NCBI GenBank assembly: GCA_965644295.1
Contig: CBFFRP010000285.1
Span: 1 to 64,000, forward strand
Reading direction: 5' to 3'
DNA: 64,000 nt
Source: Paraphysomonas bandaiensis
Taxonomy: Eukaryota; Chrysophyceae
Position 1 is the first letter of the stretch. Each line of letters opens with the position of its first letter. The notes beneath the pieces were generated by a model. The model saw nothing but the letters and a program-made list of their open reading frames with translations. It ran no database searches and was not told the DNA's origin. This document shows positions 19,486-31,788 of this stretch, piece after piece. The translations under genes and the position numbers were made by a program.

Positions 19486-22400
19486 TCACAACCAAAGGTC
19501 AAGTGGAACCAGGACCTTTGTAGATGCTGCTGGAGACAAGTCGTCGTATTTGAGGAAATCCATCGGCCAGAGTACAAGATGTCCCTGAATACGGGATACA
19601 GTATCTTGTACCTGGCTGTCTAAGTACGACCTATGGCAAAAATTCTTGAGCGCATATCGATACTCCTGTAGTGTTTTGCATTTATACACGGACAGGTCGC
19701 CATCCAAGTGATCATATATCTCAGAATTTCTAGTAGCTACATCACGCCAAAGCATGTGGTACGTATCTGACCCGCCACTGTGAACTGCGCAGTCGACAAG
19801 ACCATCTATAAAGCAGAAAATCAAAAGTATATAAACAATTAACAACAATATCACTACCAGAACACGGGTTGTTGTCGCCAACATGAGCTCTCATTAAATT
19901 CATTCGAAGCATATGTGGTAACGCCCCCGCTTGCCATCGTCGTCCTCCTAAACATATATCCACGGGAAGTGAATCTTCAATTCGAATAGCAATCTGTCAC
20001 GCTAATTCAGACTGATAAAATCGCATACTTGACCCATACTCACCTCACTATCCCTGTCTCCCATCATGCTTCGGTCATTTATATTTGCACTTCCAATTAT
20101 AGCAACTCTGTCGTCAACAATAATAATCTATACATATGTTATGCAAGTATATTTCGCCTACGAATATGCACCTTATCGTGCACATATATCTGTTCAGTAA
20201 CAAGTTTATCGTTTAAGACTCCCCAATTGCGCAAACAGTAAAACCCTATAAAATCACTTGGGTCGACGCCTGGACAACGCTTCATAAACGACTCAATTAG
20301 CGAACTTCCACCTCTGTAACGATGTCAAAATAAGGGACCACAACAAGTATGTTCGAAGTACCTGCATATAGACAAAAACTCGTAGTACAAAATAATCCTC
20401 GGACTCTCATGGTTAACGAAGTCACCGGACGGATGTTGTGGAATCACTACAATTACTCTGACGAATAGGTTAAGAGTAAGATTCCCGATGACATGTCGCA
20501 TATATACCGAAAGTTCTCTTTAGACAGAGCAGCCTTTACCAATCGTTCCAGTAGTGCGGAAACAATGGAATTTTGAACTCTATTACTACCCTCCTGTGGC
20601 TCTCCAATAAAAAACTAAAAGTATATGAACTCATTACACGAAAAGAATTAACTTTAACCTGGTTCTCTATATAGATGAGATGCTTAGCACTAGTGATAGC
20701 CTCTACCCAAGCATTTTGTATGGATCGCTCAGTAGTAGCTCCTACGGACCACAACCCAGCACTTCTTAGTACCTGGATCTAATCATTCCATTACATATTT
20801 GATCTTAACATTCAACATTGTATAATATACCTGGCATGTCCCAGTGGACTTCGGGGGAATTGGACAATGAGGCCCTGGTAAGTCCAGATTCTGATACAAA
20901 AGTTGGCACACAAAAATGTAATGTAATTCAACCGCACCTCATGCGCCAAAACGCTCATCGATAACTTACTCTCCAAATCAATAGTCTCAGTACAAGTGTA
21001 ATCTCTCTTTCCAGGAGGAAACACGTCTTCTGGAACATACATAGGTGACAATTCGGGAATTAACGTAGGCCTCTACATATGTACAAATTAGATTACATAA
21101 TACCATTTACGTGGTTCTGTACCTGATCATGACCACTTGATGACGTCGAATAATGACGACTTGCATTAGATGACAACCTTCGTCTGGTATCAGGAACAGG
21201 AACTGCACGTGACAGAGGGACTGAGGACTCTTCTGTCATTGACATCCCATTATCAGTGTAGTTAGTGTTTGAAGATGGCTCTCTTCGCCCACTCATGGCA
21301 ACAGTCCGACTGACCACCTCTCGAGAGTCTTCCGCTATATCAATACCTCTGCTTACGGGAGCTTCAGGAAAAAGTATATCAGGCACAGATGTGGGAACAT
21401 CGGGCAATATTAAATCATTTTCTCTTTCAGCCGGGGAGACTCCTTCCATAACAGTATCGACTCCTTCCATAACAGTATTTGCATCAGCTTCGTCATCGTT
21501 CCGATCAATAACATCACCACATACAGTACTACCAGGATTCACTTCGATTTCAGTTTTACCAACATAAGTGTTCCTGTCCGTTTCAGAAATATCATCTGCA
21601 TCTTCTTTTCTATCTGCAACATCGCCGCGCGTAGTAATACGAGTGACACCAACATTCACTTCGATTTTACTTTCAACGACAGATGTGTTTCTGTCAGCGT
21701 CGGAAATATCATTAACCTCCACTTTCCGATCAGCAACATCAGCGCAATCAGCAATATGAGTAGCGCCAATATTCACATCGATTTCAGTTTCAACAATATC
21801 AGTGGTCCTAACTTCATCGAAATCAGTAGCTTCGGGCTGGAGTATATGAGTGTAATCCTGATGCAAATTGATTTCATCTACTCCAATATTTGCAACAAAT
21901 GACGGCGGTACGGAGCAGCTTGGTGCCGTTATACTATCTACAGTAGCTGTCGGAGCTCTTGCTTCAGATGTATAATGTATAGTAGCATTTGCCATCGTAC
22001 TGCTTCTTGTTGGGGGTATATCTTTAAATTCCTGGGCATACCTGGAAACTTCGACTTTGTATTCAGCAGCTGCAGTGGCTGTACAAGATATAATTAGCAA
22101 ATTACTACAGTTGTATATAGACTTGCCTGTATGATACTGTTGCTGACTCCCATTTACATCAGGTAATGTCGGATATATACTACTATATCTGTCACCCACA
22201 TCATGCAGTGAGGCTTGTGGGTCGTGATCCGCATATACGACATTGGACTCTGTAGGTGGGTAACTGATATACGATTCACCTATCCCGTTATTCTTTATTT
22301 CCTCTTTTCCCACGAAGCTGTTACTGCTTTGCAACAGTGGTGCCGCGGGTACAGCAGAAGGATCACATTGTTGCGAAGGCGCATTTTGAATTTCAATTTC

Positions 22401-25277
22401 TCCTTTGTTTTGCATATCCGCTAGACTTTTGTAAATATTTACAATTCCTTGAGAAAAGTGCCGTCTGAAAACAACATGAAGCATAGATCCTCGCGACTGA
22501 GCCGCAAACCGACGGACAATAAATCGCTTAAGCTGAAATATACGACGTAAGTACATAGAATGACACATATCGATGTGGGCACCTCTTGAGAACTCAAGTG
22601 CCCTACTCCAACACCATCCACAGATAAGACAATGTCACCGATACTGGGAAGTAGTCCCCTGTCTACTAAACTCTGACTGTATTCACCTTGGGCATGATAT
22701 AATGTGCCCGGAATTAGTACACAGGGGGTATTGACAACTTTTTCTATTGCCACAGGTCCATTCCCCACCAGCGTGCATCCCAACTTGTCCACAAATGAGC
22801 ATTCAAATACAATAAATGAAAAGGAGGAAGGAAAGTCGGGAAGCTTAAGCTCTGTCAAACTCTTCATATCATCCACCTTGACATCATCTTTGGAACGTAC
22901 CCCATACTTACTTCCGGGACCGAGAGCCAATCCGCATCGAGGGCATGTCAGTTCACGCTCATGAATATGTACGCATCCACACCGAGCACATTGACCATTA
23001 TAGGGATCATCAGAAATGTCCAGTATTATGTCCATATCCAACTCGTTCTTAGATAGTCTATGAAAGTTCCATCGCTGCATGACACCATCATTGGCAAATA
23101 CTAACCACACAAACACTATTGACATGTACCTCAACAAAATGCGAGGATATATCTCGGGCAGCCTGTCCATGTACAACAGCATGAACGTCATGCCACGCCT
23201 GCCGTGGAAACAATTCTCTGACATCAGGCCGATTCTCTTCCCCACGAACAGTTATCGAGCCCAAAGCATCCTCCAAAGCATTACCTAGTGCACCGAATAG
23301 CCCGAGAAGACCGTTCAGCAGTCCACCGCTCTGCGTGGGTTCGCCTTCAAGAACATCCAGCTCTCCATATGGGACCGCTATACAAGATCGGGTTTATAAA
23401 GCAGTGAGATCAGACCTGATATTTACCTTCTACATATTCTTCAGCCTCTAGTCGAGCCTAACAAAGACATCACCTCACACAATAAAACTACATGCTACAC
23501 CTACCGCTTCTTCTTGCGCTGTCTCCGGTTCTCCGAAGCCTTCATGGTCACTCCCCCGCATCATGTTCTCGTAAAATGCTGGCGGACCGTGCATAGACTC
23601 CTCGACTTCATTCCTCTGTTCCCAGGTGCCATTCCACCCATAATCAGTCGTCTCCCGTACAGACACCTCATCTATTGGTAAGTGGCTGACTGTCGTACTG
23701 GTGAAATTTACTTCAGCTTGATGGATTACCGCGACATGCTCTAAGTATTCTATGAGGACAACAAGAAAATTATTTATCAACTACCTTCTTCCCGTTTCTG
23801 TTGCTTGTCTAGACTATGGATGCTACGAACAGGTTGAAAGAGACCAACTGCGTGCTGTCTGTAGTCCGGACCTGGGTACATGACTCCGTCTTCATCGACT
23901 AGGGAATGCTGAAAGTCGTCATACCGGTTGAAGGCAAGGTCCAGGCCTCCAACAAAAGCAGTGCAGCTACACAAACAATACGTATCATCGGACTGAATAT
24001 GATATAGAGAAGACACACAGCTACGCACCGATCAATAATCACAAGCTTTTCATGATGAGACCAGAGGATAGCTCTGCTGTTGCCAAATATTTTATTCGGA
24101 TGGCGCAGACATCGTATGTTGGGGCTCAGGTTCTCTAAAAATTTCTTCGCATGCAGTGAATTGTTACCCTGTCCTGACAGCTCAACCTCTTTGTACAGTA
24201 AGACCCGTATGCTTACGCCCTGGTCAGCTTTGTACTTTAGTATTTGAGATAGGCGGATGGGCGGGAGGGGTGGACGAGTCAATAGGAGATGTGGAGAGAG
24301 TTTCCAAGAAGATATGAATATTTCCTCCCGAGCAAGTAGCAAGGCTACGGCCACGTGCATGAAGTAATCGCGGGCACAAGTGAACACCTCTACGCTATCA
24401 GCAGCTTCTCTAGGTGGAAAGCTCGAAGAGTGTGGCTGTGGTGTTGTCCGAGGGGAGACGTTGTAGAATTCTCGAATGCCTTGTTGCCACTCAAGTGCAA
24501 CCCGAGCAGTTGGCGCATAGAGGGCCAGTCGTCTTGTATTAGTTTGTATCGTCAAGTATCGACCTGTCACAGTAACCTGTAATCCACAATCTACGCGAAG
24601 TACACCCTCGGGCGTCATGCTACTGCTGTTTTTAAAGTAGGCTATGAAAGAGTCATGGAGACTAATCCACCTCCACCGCCAATTCTTGAACATTCCATCC
24701 CCCGCTGTGACCTTCACCTTGTAGCCACCAGAACACTGCAGAAGAGATTAGTGCACTGCTGAAAAACGATAAATCAACCTTCTTTAAATAACCAGACTTT
24801 CCTTTCCGGCCAAGACTTGGAACGAATGATAACTGATACGAAACGTCAGTCAGACATGAACAAATAGCCATTCCCACATACCATTCCGATTTCTACAAAC
24901 TCTTTAAATGGTTCACATTCAAAAATATCTTGTACAGATGCTAATCTTTCTAAGTATAGTGCAATTTTTTGACCTCTATTGACGAGTTGTTCATTAGTTA
25001 ATCCACTAAATATTCTGAAATGTTTCTTTGGGAGTTCAATACCATGCATATGATCCCCATGTAGATTCAATAGCACCTTATGTAATGCTTGTATTTCACT
25101 AAATCTCTTTAATAATTTCCAATGAAAACGACGATAACCTATAGATAACTCGAATATATGATATGATCCAGTGAATATCCCGCCTTGATTCTCATGAAAC
25201 CCGAGAGATGATACGTAAAGGTTTCTATCATCCTGTACGGGTTGTTCTGTCTTATTTGAGTTTAATGAATTTCCCAT
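19486..25277 (-). CDS. PX-PH phospholipase D with inserted zinc ribbon and PDZ domain
   Basis: Eighteen exons: 25277-24882, 24832-24779, 24735-24029, 23966-23785, 23749-23505, 23457-23427, 23377-23130, 23074-22583, 22532-21123, 21072-20938, 20890-20831, 20778-20659, 20614-20508, 20457-20362, 20313-20172, 20127-20044, 19993-19858, 19805-19486. Sum 4965 nt, 1654 aa; introns 35-62 nt. The enzyme hydrolyses phosphatidylcholine to phosphatidic acid at membranes. Order: PX (about 20-130), PH (135-255), HKD1 (HHEKLVIID, about 377-385), the PLD motif [11 protein letters not shown], a zinc ribbon (Cys 650, 653, 665, 668), PDZ (about 695-810), a low-complexity region with 39-aa repeats (about 1015-1130), IYIENQFFIG, and HKD2 (VHDKIIIVDD, His about 1473). 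The end VLVPLDLWL is typical. Human PLD1 is about 1074 aa; the extra length is the insert. Start MGNSLNS may be N-myristoylated (inference). Confidence 0.93.
21480..21830 (-). repeat. 39-residue (117-bp) tandem repeats inside the PLD gene
   Basis: About three copies of a unit of the form [18 protein letters not shown] followed by GDVADRK. The DNA repeats are diverged but alignable. They sit in the unstructured linker between PDZ and the second catalytic half. Confidence 0.8.
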
Positions 25278-25801
25278 TGATTATAATGTATGTAAGATGG
25301 ATATTCAATTCATTGTTTGTATGATATGATTGATAATATATGTATAGTTCGAGTTAATAGATATATATGGTTAAGATATGGAGATACTCGTATGAATCTA
25401 CTTGTATGTAGTGGAAAGATGTGTACTATAGAATCACTCGTATCAACCTATACACAATCTGATCGATTGATGCAATAGATAATTCACGTACGAAAGAAGT
25501 GTGAAGATGAAGTGTATGTATGTATGTATGTATGTATGGGATGGATGGATTTAATGATATCATTTATATGGACTTCGACACCTGCATACAAAACAGCCAG
25601 ACATTTGCACACGTCAAGTACAGAGTATTATACCTGGTATACTGCTGTACTCTGGAGAGTTCTTTGCATCAGAGGAACATTAATTCGGCTATACAGTGCT
25701 GCTGCTGATGATGTCACTCATTGGACTGGCAGCTCTCACAAGTATATGCAACACGTACAGTGCATTCTTGATATGGTCAATTATGTATGGTAAATATTCT
25801 C
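25278..25801. other. Intergenic with a short (TATG)n run
   Basis: AT-rich. A short TATG run (about 6 units) lies at 25512-25538. Frames across it are artefacts of the repeat. Confidence 0.6.
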
Positions 25802-25803
25802 TA

Positions 25804-26098
25804 CGAGTCATGGGAATTCGCTATAAAGAACAACAATATCACCATGTGAAGTTTATCGACGAGTTCACTTCTTCCTCCAAAAACAGCATTCTTCATTTTT
25901 GAGTGCCCTTATCTCACGATACATACAGCGTCACCATATACTCTTATGTAACGAAATGTTCAGCATTTAATGGACTATTTCGTGTTAAAATCACTGTATT
26001 TTGATTGATAATATGAAAAAGTTATGGAATTAAACATAAAAGGTACTTTTTCATGATTTTCGACTTTTCTTTTCTCTACAGCGAATTCCCATGACTCG
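25804..26098. mobile_element. 295-bp MITE with 19-bp perfect TIRs and TA target duplication
   Basis: Left end CGAGTCATGGGAATTCGCT (25804-25822) is exactly inverted at 26080-26098, and the match extends imperfectly inward. TA dinucleotides flank both ends (25802-25803, 26099-26100), as expected for Tc1/mariner-type insertions. The inside is AT-rich and non-coding. Confidence 0.85.
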
Positions 26099-26100
26099 TA

Positions 26101-27029
26101 TATGCAGCACATCACTATGCATTGATATATACATCTCTACCAATTCCTTGCTGGGGATTGATGGTGATGACACAATTTAATATCTCCTGTCATGGAAAAC
26201 GTTACCTCTACTTGTATTCATTTTATCTGCTTTCATCAGGTGGGTTCTATTTTAGTGGAAATGATGTATATACAGTGTGAGTGCACATGACAAAGATCAG
26301 AGCCAGTAAGACATTCATCAGTACTATACTCACTTGAACGTACATAATTTATTACCAACGGTTTACAACCCCTTTTATTACATCAACAAGTTTGACTTGC
26401 GATCACTGTCACATCATGTGAAGCACCTTCGAGGACCGAACTATCTGATAGATCTAATATGAAGCATTTTGTGGTTGTTTTATGCTAGGTCCTTTTGCTT
26501 GTAATCGTTGGATACTCTATAATATTTTGAGAATATTAATTGCTCTTACCACTTTCCAAACGAAGTATGAACTCTCATTTCGCTTACTCTAGACTATTCT
26601 GAGTACTCCCTCCTTCTTGTGTCAATTGCAATGGTTCGGTGACAGCTGACAAGTATACGATGCAAATAGAACACATGTAGCTTAAAATAGAATTACTAAT
26701 CTCCACGTCCATTTCGTATACCACTGATCATAATTTCTCTCACTCACCCACATTAACAAAAGCTTACTACAATCTCTTAGGTCCTACAATTGTAGGTTAT
26801 ATTCACGGTATGTAGGCGAAGCATTTCCTCTAGTGAATATGTATTAACTGATTACTGCACAAAATCAAGATGAATTTATTGAAGTGAAAATAACCTCAAT
26901 GTAGATATACGCTCGAATAGAGGTATATACCTATACTCATGTATCACATTCATCCATGTGGTATATTAATATCATATGGTATTAATATCTATAGCTGATT
27001 GTATTGTATAAATAATTTTCTTAAGATGT
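26101..27029. other. Intergenic, nothing recognised
   Basis: AT-rich spacer downstream of the EF-hand-like gene (minus strand). No repeat or coding signal stood out. Confidence 0.5.
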
Positions 27030-28814
27030 CTACTGTTCTGCGGCATTGAAGCTCGGCAGAGAGGATAGAGTTAAGTTGTACTTTCGTCTCGGCACAACGG
27101 CGACGTCATCGCATGGAAAGGTACGTCGATTATCTTCTCTGTAGACTGGACCTAAAACACAAAATTATGACATAAAAATATTACGAAAAAATATAAGATA
27201 ATGTAGTATTGTGATGCGGCATAGCAATCACCGCGATCCATATGATGACGCTTAGTACGAGAAAAACTTACGAGAAAAAACATAGTTTTCTGGTTTATCC
27301 CAGTAGTTCTCATTAGGTGCTGTGAGATTATTTGCGGCCTTCTGAACCCATTTTGCATCTTCATCCCGACCTTCAGGTGCGGGAACGTCAGTATACACCT
27401 TGCGTAAAAGTAATTAATGACAACGGCAAGATGGGTAGACCGCAATATATTGATAAAAATGCATGTAAAAGTATACCTGGTCAACATCTAGTCTAGCTGG
27501 AAGTGAATACCTTGACCTTCTCCTCGCTCGAGAAATAGTAGTTCGACTCTCCGTTACAGGCATGGCATTGTCGAGAGTGGGCACATATAATTCATTTTCA
27601 CAGTCTTGTCCATTAGGAAGCTCCATGTGAGGAACAACTCTCGAAGGAGAAGACGGAGATGAAACAGGAGGTAGGGTAGTGCGCTTCTTTGGACGGGCCT
27701 TGTTATCGCGGGATGTACTTCTGGTCCCCGTTCTATCTCTGCCAGAATGAATTGGTTCTCTCTTTTCCAGTGTTCTATCAAGAGCCTTTGTGCCCGAACT
27801 TAATGCGACAGTCTTCTTCAATGCCTTGGCCTCATTATTTACAACGTCTGTATTATTGGTGTGGGAATCGGTTTTCATCACACCATCTATTTTAGCTTTA
27901 GCTGCGGAAGCTTTCATTTGCTTGGTCGTGAATGCATATGCCCCATAATTCATAACCTCTCGAAGCTGCTTGATACTCAAAAATTTTCCTTTCGACAGTT
28001 TGTCTCTCTTCTGGATCATTTCCGCCCAGAAAAGTTCTCCGTAGCACCACTTCCTCAATCCTTTGAGCATTTCAAGAGCAGCGTACATAAGTGCTGGGTG
28101 TGATATTGTGAAGTTTATGAACTGAGGGCGTGACATGCTATAAAACTCTGTCCCCTCCAGCATATTGAAAACACTGTCGACATTGGCCGTTTAGTCAAGT
28201 ACAACTAAAAGAAAATCCAAAATACCTAGTACAGTATGGATGATCGTAGAATGCTTCAAATTGCTGTTTCGCTAAGAGAATAAGTGTACTTTTTTCCATA
28301 GCACCAGTTTCCGTGAGCACTGAGTTATATAAATCAAACGCAAACGATGCTATATATACACATTAGAAACAATTTCGTCAAATTAATTTATAGCTAATTA
28401 CCCATATCTGCAGGGGAATCAATGGTGCAGTAGCTCCAAATTGTCATGACAAATTCTCGGAAGTCAATTTTTTTCGAATCGTCATCTTTGTAGCATGTCA
28501 GTGCCTGTCACCCATGATAAGCATATTCCATGCCTAAAATAACCATGTATAACCTTAACAAGAAAAGTATTTTCTCCAAATGGTAAGTAGTCAAAGATAT
28601 CACATATATTGATTGTGCCGCGCCCGAACTGAAAACATGGTTATTAATATAGCAACTTGCTGACTTGCATTGTCACCTCATCTATAGCCTTAAACTTCTT
28701 GTAAAATGCTGCAACATCCTTCGGGGTCAACGACAGAGCTTCGAACGGTGCTCTCCACTGTTGCAGTTCGGGGTATTTCTCATACACGTTTGATGTGCAT
28801 ACACACCCTCCCAT
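27030..28814 (-). CDS. Calcineurin-B-like EF-hand family protein with basic C-terminal tail
   Basis: Seven exons: 28814-28677, 28628-28554, 28504-28402, 28349-28226, 28173-27477, 27398-27272, 27151-27030; introns 48-120 nt; 1386 nt, 461 aa. The N-terminus MGGCVC fits N-myristoylation plus palmitoylation, implying membrane anchoring (inference). Residues about 25-200 follow an EF-hand-pair pattern (FYKKFKAID, then FGRGTINICDIFDYL, CYKDDDSKKIDFREFVMTIW), but the acidic calcium ligands are partly lost: the loop DDDSKKIDFREF is the best preserved. The second half is Lys/Arg/Ser-rich with no domain (RPKKRTTLPPVSSPSSPS), then a conserved-looking end (YWDKPENYVFSRPVYRED). The two 3' introns (78 and 120 nt) are the longest after that of the TBC gene. 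Target unknown. Confidence 0.8.
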
Positions 28815-29383
28815 TCTCGTTACAACCTTCTGTTCCTAAACAAGGATTGAACACCTTCTATAATATCTAAGTCCAACACCAGGGCTTGAGATACAAATAT
28901 TGGCCCTTAATCCCCTGCATGCGTCTCTTTCTGCGTTCGTAATTAGCAAAAGTGGTAGGAGCTACCCTGAACCAATGAAAATATTTTGATAGGTTTTAAA
29001 TTATAGATTGAATAAAAAATTCCCCCTGATTGTTTCTATTCACAAAATTCTTGTCATTCCACACTACATACCAAAAAATGGAATATTTTAATTTTTTAAC
29101 ATAGAAAAGGGTAAAAAATGTGGAGAACTTGCGAAAATCCAATCATGGTTCTTGTACATGGTGTTCAAAAAACAAGTGTGAATTATGGGACAAAAATATG
29201 GAATGGGTTACGTGTTGCCGTTAACGGCCATACCAATATTTTTTCAGTCGTCCCAAGTCTACATACTCTCCTACATCGCCAAAACAGTTCAAAGGATTGT
29301 TAATATATTTCAAGTGGTACGATATGGAAGGTTTAATAGTTTAGACATGCATATTTATTTGTGAAACTGTAAACTGTTTGGTA
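28815..29383. other. Intergenic; possible hAT-like terminus near 28883
   Basis: ACCAGGGCTTGAGATAC at about 28880-28896 resembles ACCAGGGCTTGGTAATC at 44128-44144. Both look like hAT-type ends (CAGGGCTTG followed by TTGGCCCTTAAT or a similar motif). No partner end or target duplication was found. A 61-codon plus frame at 29118 has no support. Confidence 0.35.
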
Positions 29384-30073
29384 ATGAATGGTATGGAGTG
29401 CAAACTTGATAACTTAAATGAGGGGCGCTGTGTTAGTATTCGTGTATATGGTGACAACAATATACGTGTGTTACAAGGGGTCTCTCAGTGTGGACAATTA
29501 ACTGCCATAAACGAAAAATCTGTCAAGAATTTAACTGAAGCTGAAGTTCAAGCTCTTCTCTTAGAGAACTTGAAGAATATTCACCTTGAAAAATCTTATG
29601 ATAGCTCACCAGTGACCGATAATCATATATTCGAATTGACCATAATATCAGTGGACAATGGCCCCATCGGCATTGATTTGGGGCCCTGTCGTGATGAAGC
29701 TGTATGTGGTGGTCTAGTTGTGAAAGATGCGCCACCACTATCTCCTTTCTGTACCGGAGATATTATTTCTGCTGTAAATGGTATTTGCTTGAATACACTA
29801 TCTGCAAATGGTGCTGTGGAATTGATTCGGCAGCTCTCTGACAGAAGACTGACAATTGTTCGAACTCAGGATTGCCATGATCATACGAAGATCTTGTCAA
29901 CACCGGCGACTAGTACTTATAAGAATTGGCAAAATTATAGATTGCATCGCCATCGTTTTTACTGTCCAATGCTTCACAAGGGCTCCACCTATACTGACGT
30001 CGCCCTCCGCATACATCGAAGAATTGCAAATCGACCATCATGCGATTATCTTCCAGAAATAGACAACTTATGA
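29384..30073 (+). CDS. PDZ-domain protein, two modules
   Basis: A single-exon frame of 229 aa from ATG 29384 (MNGMECKLDN). Residues about 10-70 contain the second half of a PDZ fold (GQLTAINEKSVKNLTEAEVQ). Residues about 85-165 form a fuller PDZ: FELTIISVDNGPIGIDLGPC at the start, then FCTGDIISAVNGICLNTLS and AVELIRQL. The carboxylate-binding loop (PIGIDLG) departs from the usual GLGF. PDZ domains bind C-terminal peptides of membrane proteins. The C-terminal 60 residues are basic and His/Arg-rich. The first PDZ being incomplete suggests an upstream exon or degeneration. Confidence 0.72.
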   Translation: MNGMECKLDNLNEGRCVSIRVYGDNNIRVLQGVSQCGQLTAINEKSVKNLTEAEVQALLLENLKNIHLEKSYDSSPVTDNHIFELTIISVDNGPIGIDLGPCRDEAVCGGLVVKDAPPLSPFCTGDIISAVNGICLNTLSANGAVELIRQLSDRRLTIVRTQDCHDHTKILSTPATSTYKNWQNYRLHRHRFYCPMLHKGSTYTDVALRIHRRIANRPSCDYLPEIDNL

Positions 30074-30898
30074 CTTTAGGCTCGGAGGAATGGGTTGTAT
30101 TTGAGGGACCTATACTCGCATAGATATATAGGAATACCTAAATAGACTCCTTTATCCTGTTACCCTTGTATATCTTGCGTGGTTTTCCTATGCTTACATC
30201 ACACCAATTACTTTGATATGTCTTGAATATAATGTACATACGTAATATTTTTCATGTCTCAGCTTCTTACAATTTTGATTATAATATATGTTTCTGAGAA
30301 TGTTTCCAAACGATTACTAAGTGCGTAGTACGTAGTAAACTATCATCGTTGTACAGGATATGTCAGGTGAAAGTTGTAGAGCTAACCGCCTTTGTTGATT
30401 ATTGATTACAACTATGCACTGATTACTTAGCCATCCACTTCACGACTTAGACCTTTCTTAACAAAATGTAGCCGTATAGAGCAAGGGAATATCTGATCGG
30501 TCAGTGGCTACTTGCGTGTATCTCATTCTTAGCTATGTCGTAGTTGTGGAAAAATCAATCGTCCTGCAAATGTAATTTCTCTCATATCTACATCACTGAT
30601 TTTTACTGAAACGAATACATGGACTTTGACAATGCGTAGTCTTAACCAGGTCTTAACGACTAGAACGAGATAATATGTCGTCATACAACCTCAAAAGCAA
30701 GTATACTTATTTGTAGATTGCGGAGTTTCAACTAGTGAAACATTACAACAACGATTTGCAAACATAGGTAGCAAATATATACCGCAAAAATGTTATTTGA
30801 AATTATACTAACACGATATTGTAAGTAAAAATAGATACAGTCTGATGAAACACTAATAGGTAAAAAAAAGCTCCACAGACTTAGATTCGACATTCTCA
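30074..30898. other. Intergenic, nothing recognised
   Basis: AT-rich gap between the convergent PDZ and RWD genes, presumably holding both 3' UTRs. Confidence 0.5.
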
Positions 30899-31788
30899 TT
30901 ATGATAGACTTTCCTCCCCTGGCAATACTTCAGCTGCTTTGTGCACCGGTTGTGTATCCACTTTGCTACACAGTACTTGGAATGCGGGAACAATCCACGA
31001 CCCACCTGCAAAATTGCCGTCATAAAACACTTTGACAAACGGACGGTGTTAAGCTTACATGAACACTTAGAGCCCGACCAGTTCCACGCTCCCAACTTCA
31101 CTTTGCATGACGGACAGTATATTTTTCCACTAAGCTCACTACCAGAAAATGTCTTCACCCATTCGCAACTGTCATCAAGGAACACAGAACTGCATGGAAT
31201 TACTCTTCCTCCGGCAGACGAAGTCAGGTTTTCATGCTGCTCAACGTTTTCGCCGTCAAAGAGAACACACCGACACATCTTGCACTTATAAATAATAAGC
31301 TCACTAGAGCTATCCATATTCTCTACTAGTAATTCCTCCTTTTCTAAGTCCGTATCCGGGTTGACGCTCTTATCAACCTCAGAAGCTACATGCGTCTCAG
31401 GAAGAGCTGCGTTAACTTTGGAGATGATATAACCCATGAAATCCACCGCATAACCCTTATCTCCAACACAATTTTGTGAATATAAATTTACATCTTCTTC
31501 TATTTCACTAATTACTGTATCAGAAAGTGCAGTTGACGCTATTTCAGTATGTAGGGGATTGTGTGGGTAGTTCTTTGGAAACTCCAGAGTCACAGACCAC
31601 TGAGCATCTGTATATGAAACTTTAAGAGATTTGTTAGCCAATCGTCCTAACCGAAGATTAATATCCGCTTTTGGTGTTAGAGTTTGTATAGTCTCAATAC
31701 CATATTTACATCTTAATTGGTCGACATCAGCAACCATTTCCCTCACACCAACTTCCTCTTGTAACGCAACTCTCTCCCTGCCATTCAT
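30899..31788 (-). CDS. RWD-like protein with YVH1/DUSP12-type zinc-binding C-terminus
   Basis: Exons 31788-31059 and 31005-30899 (intron 53 nt) give 278 aa. Residues 1-125 look like an RWD domain (LEFPKNYPHNP is the YPxxxP signature). Residues about 170-265 follow the zinc-binding tail of DUSP12/YVH1: YKCKMCRCVLF, a CSSVF(L) segment, EWVKTF, KIYCPSCKVKLGAWNWSG, and then C-S-C-G-S-W-(4)-F after splicing. Without splicing the frame stays open but loses that signature, so the spliced model is preferred. The dual-specificity phosphatase domain that normally precedes this tail is absent. In YVH1 the tail acts in late 60S ribosome maturation; whether that holds here is unknown. Confidence 0.8.

Noticed and set aside
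21265-21759. Plus-strand Ser/Thr-rich frames
   Set aside because: Antisense of the low-complexity PLD linker.
29118-29303. 61-codon plus frame upstream of the PDZ gene
   Set aside because: No splice link to the PDZ exon and no homology; possible but unsupported.
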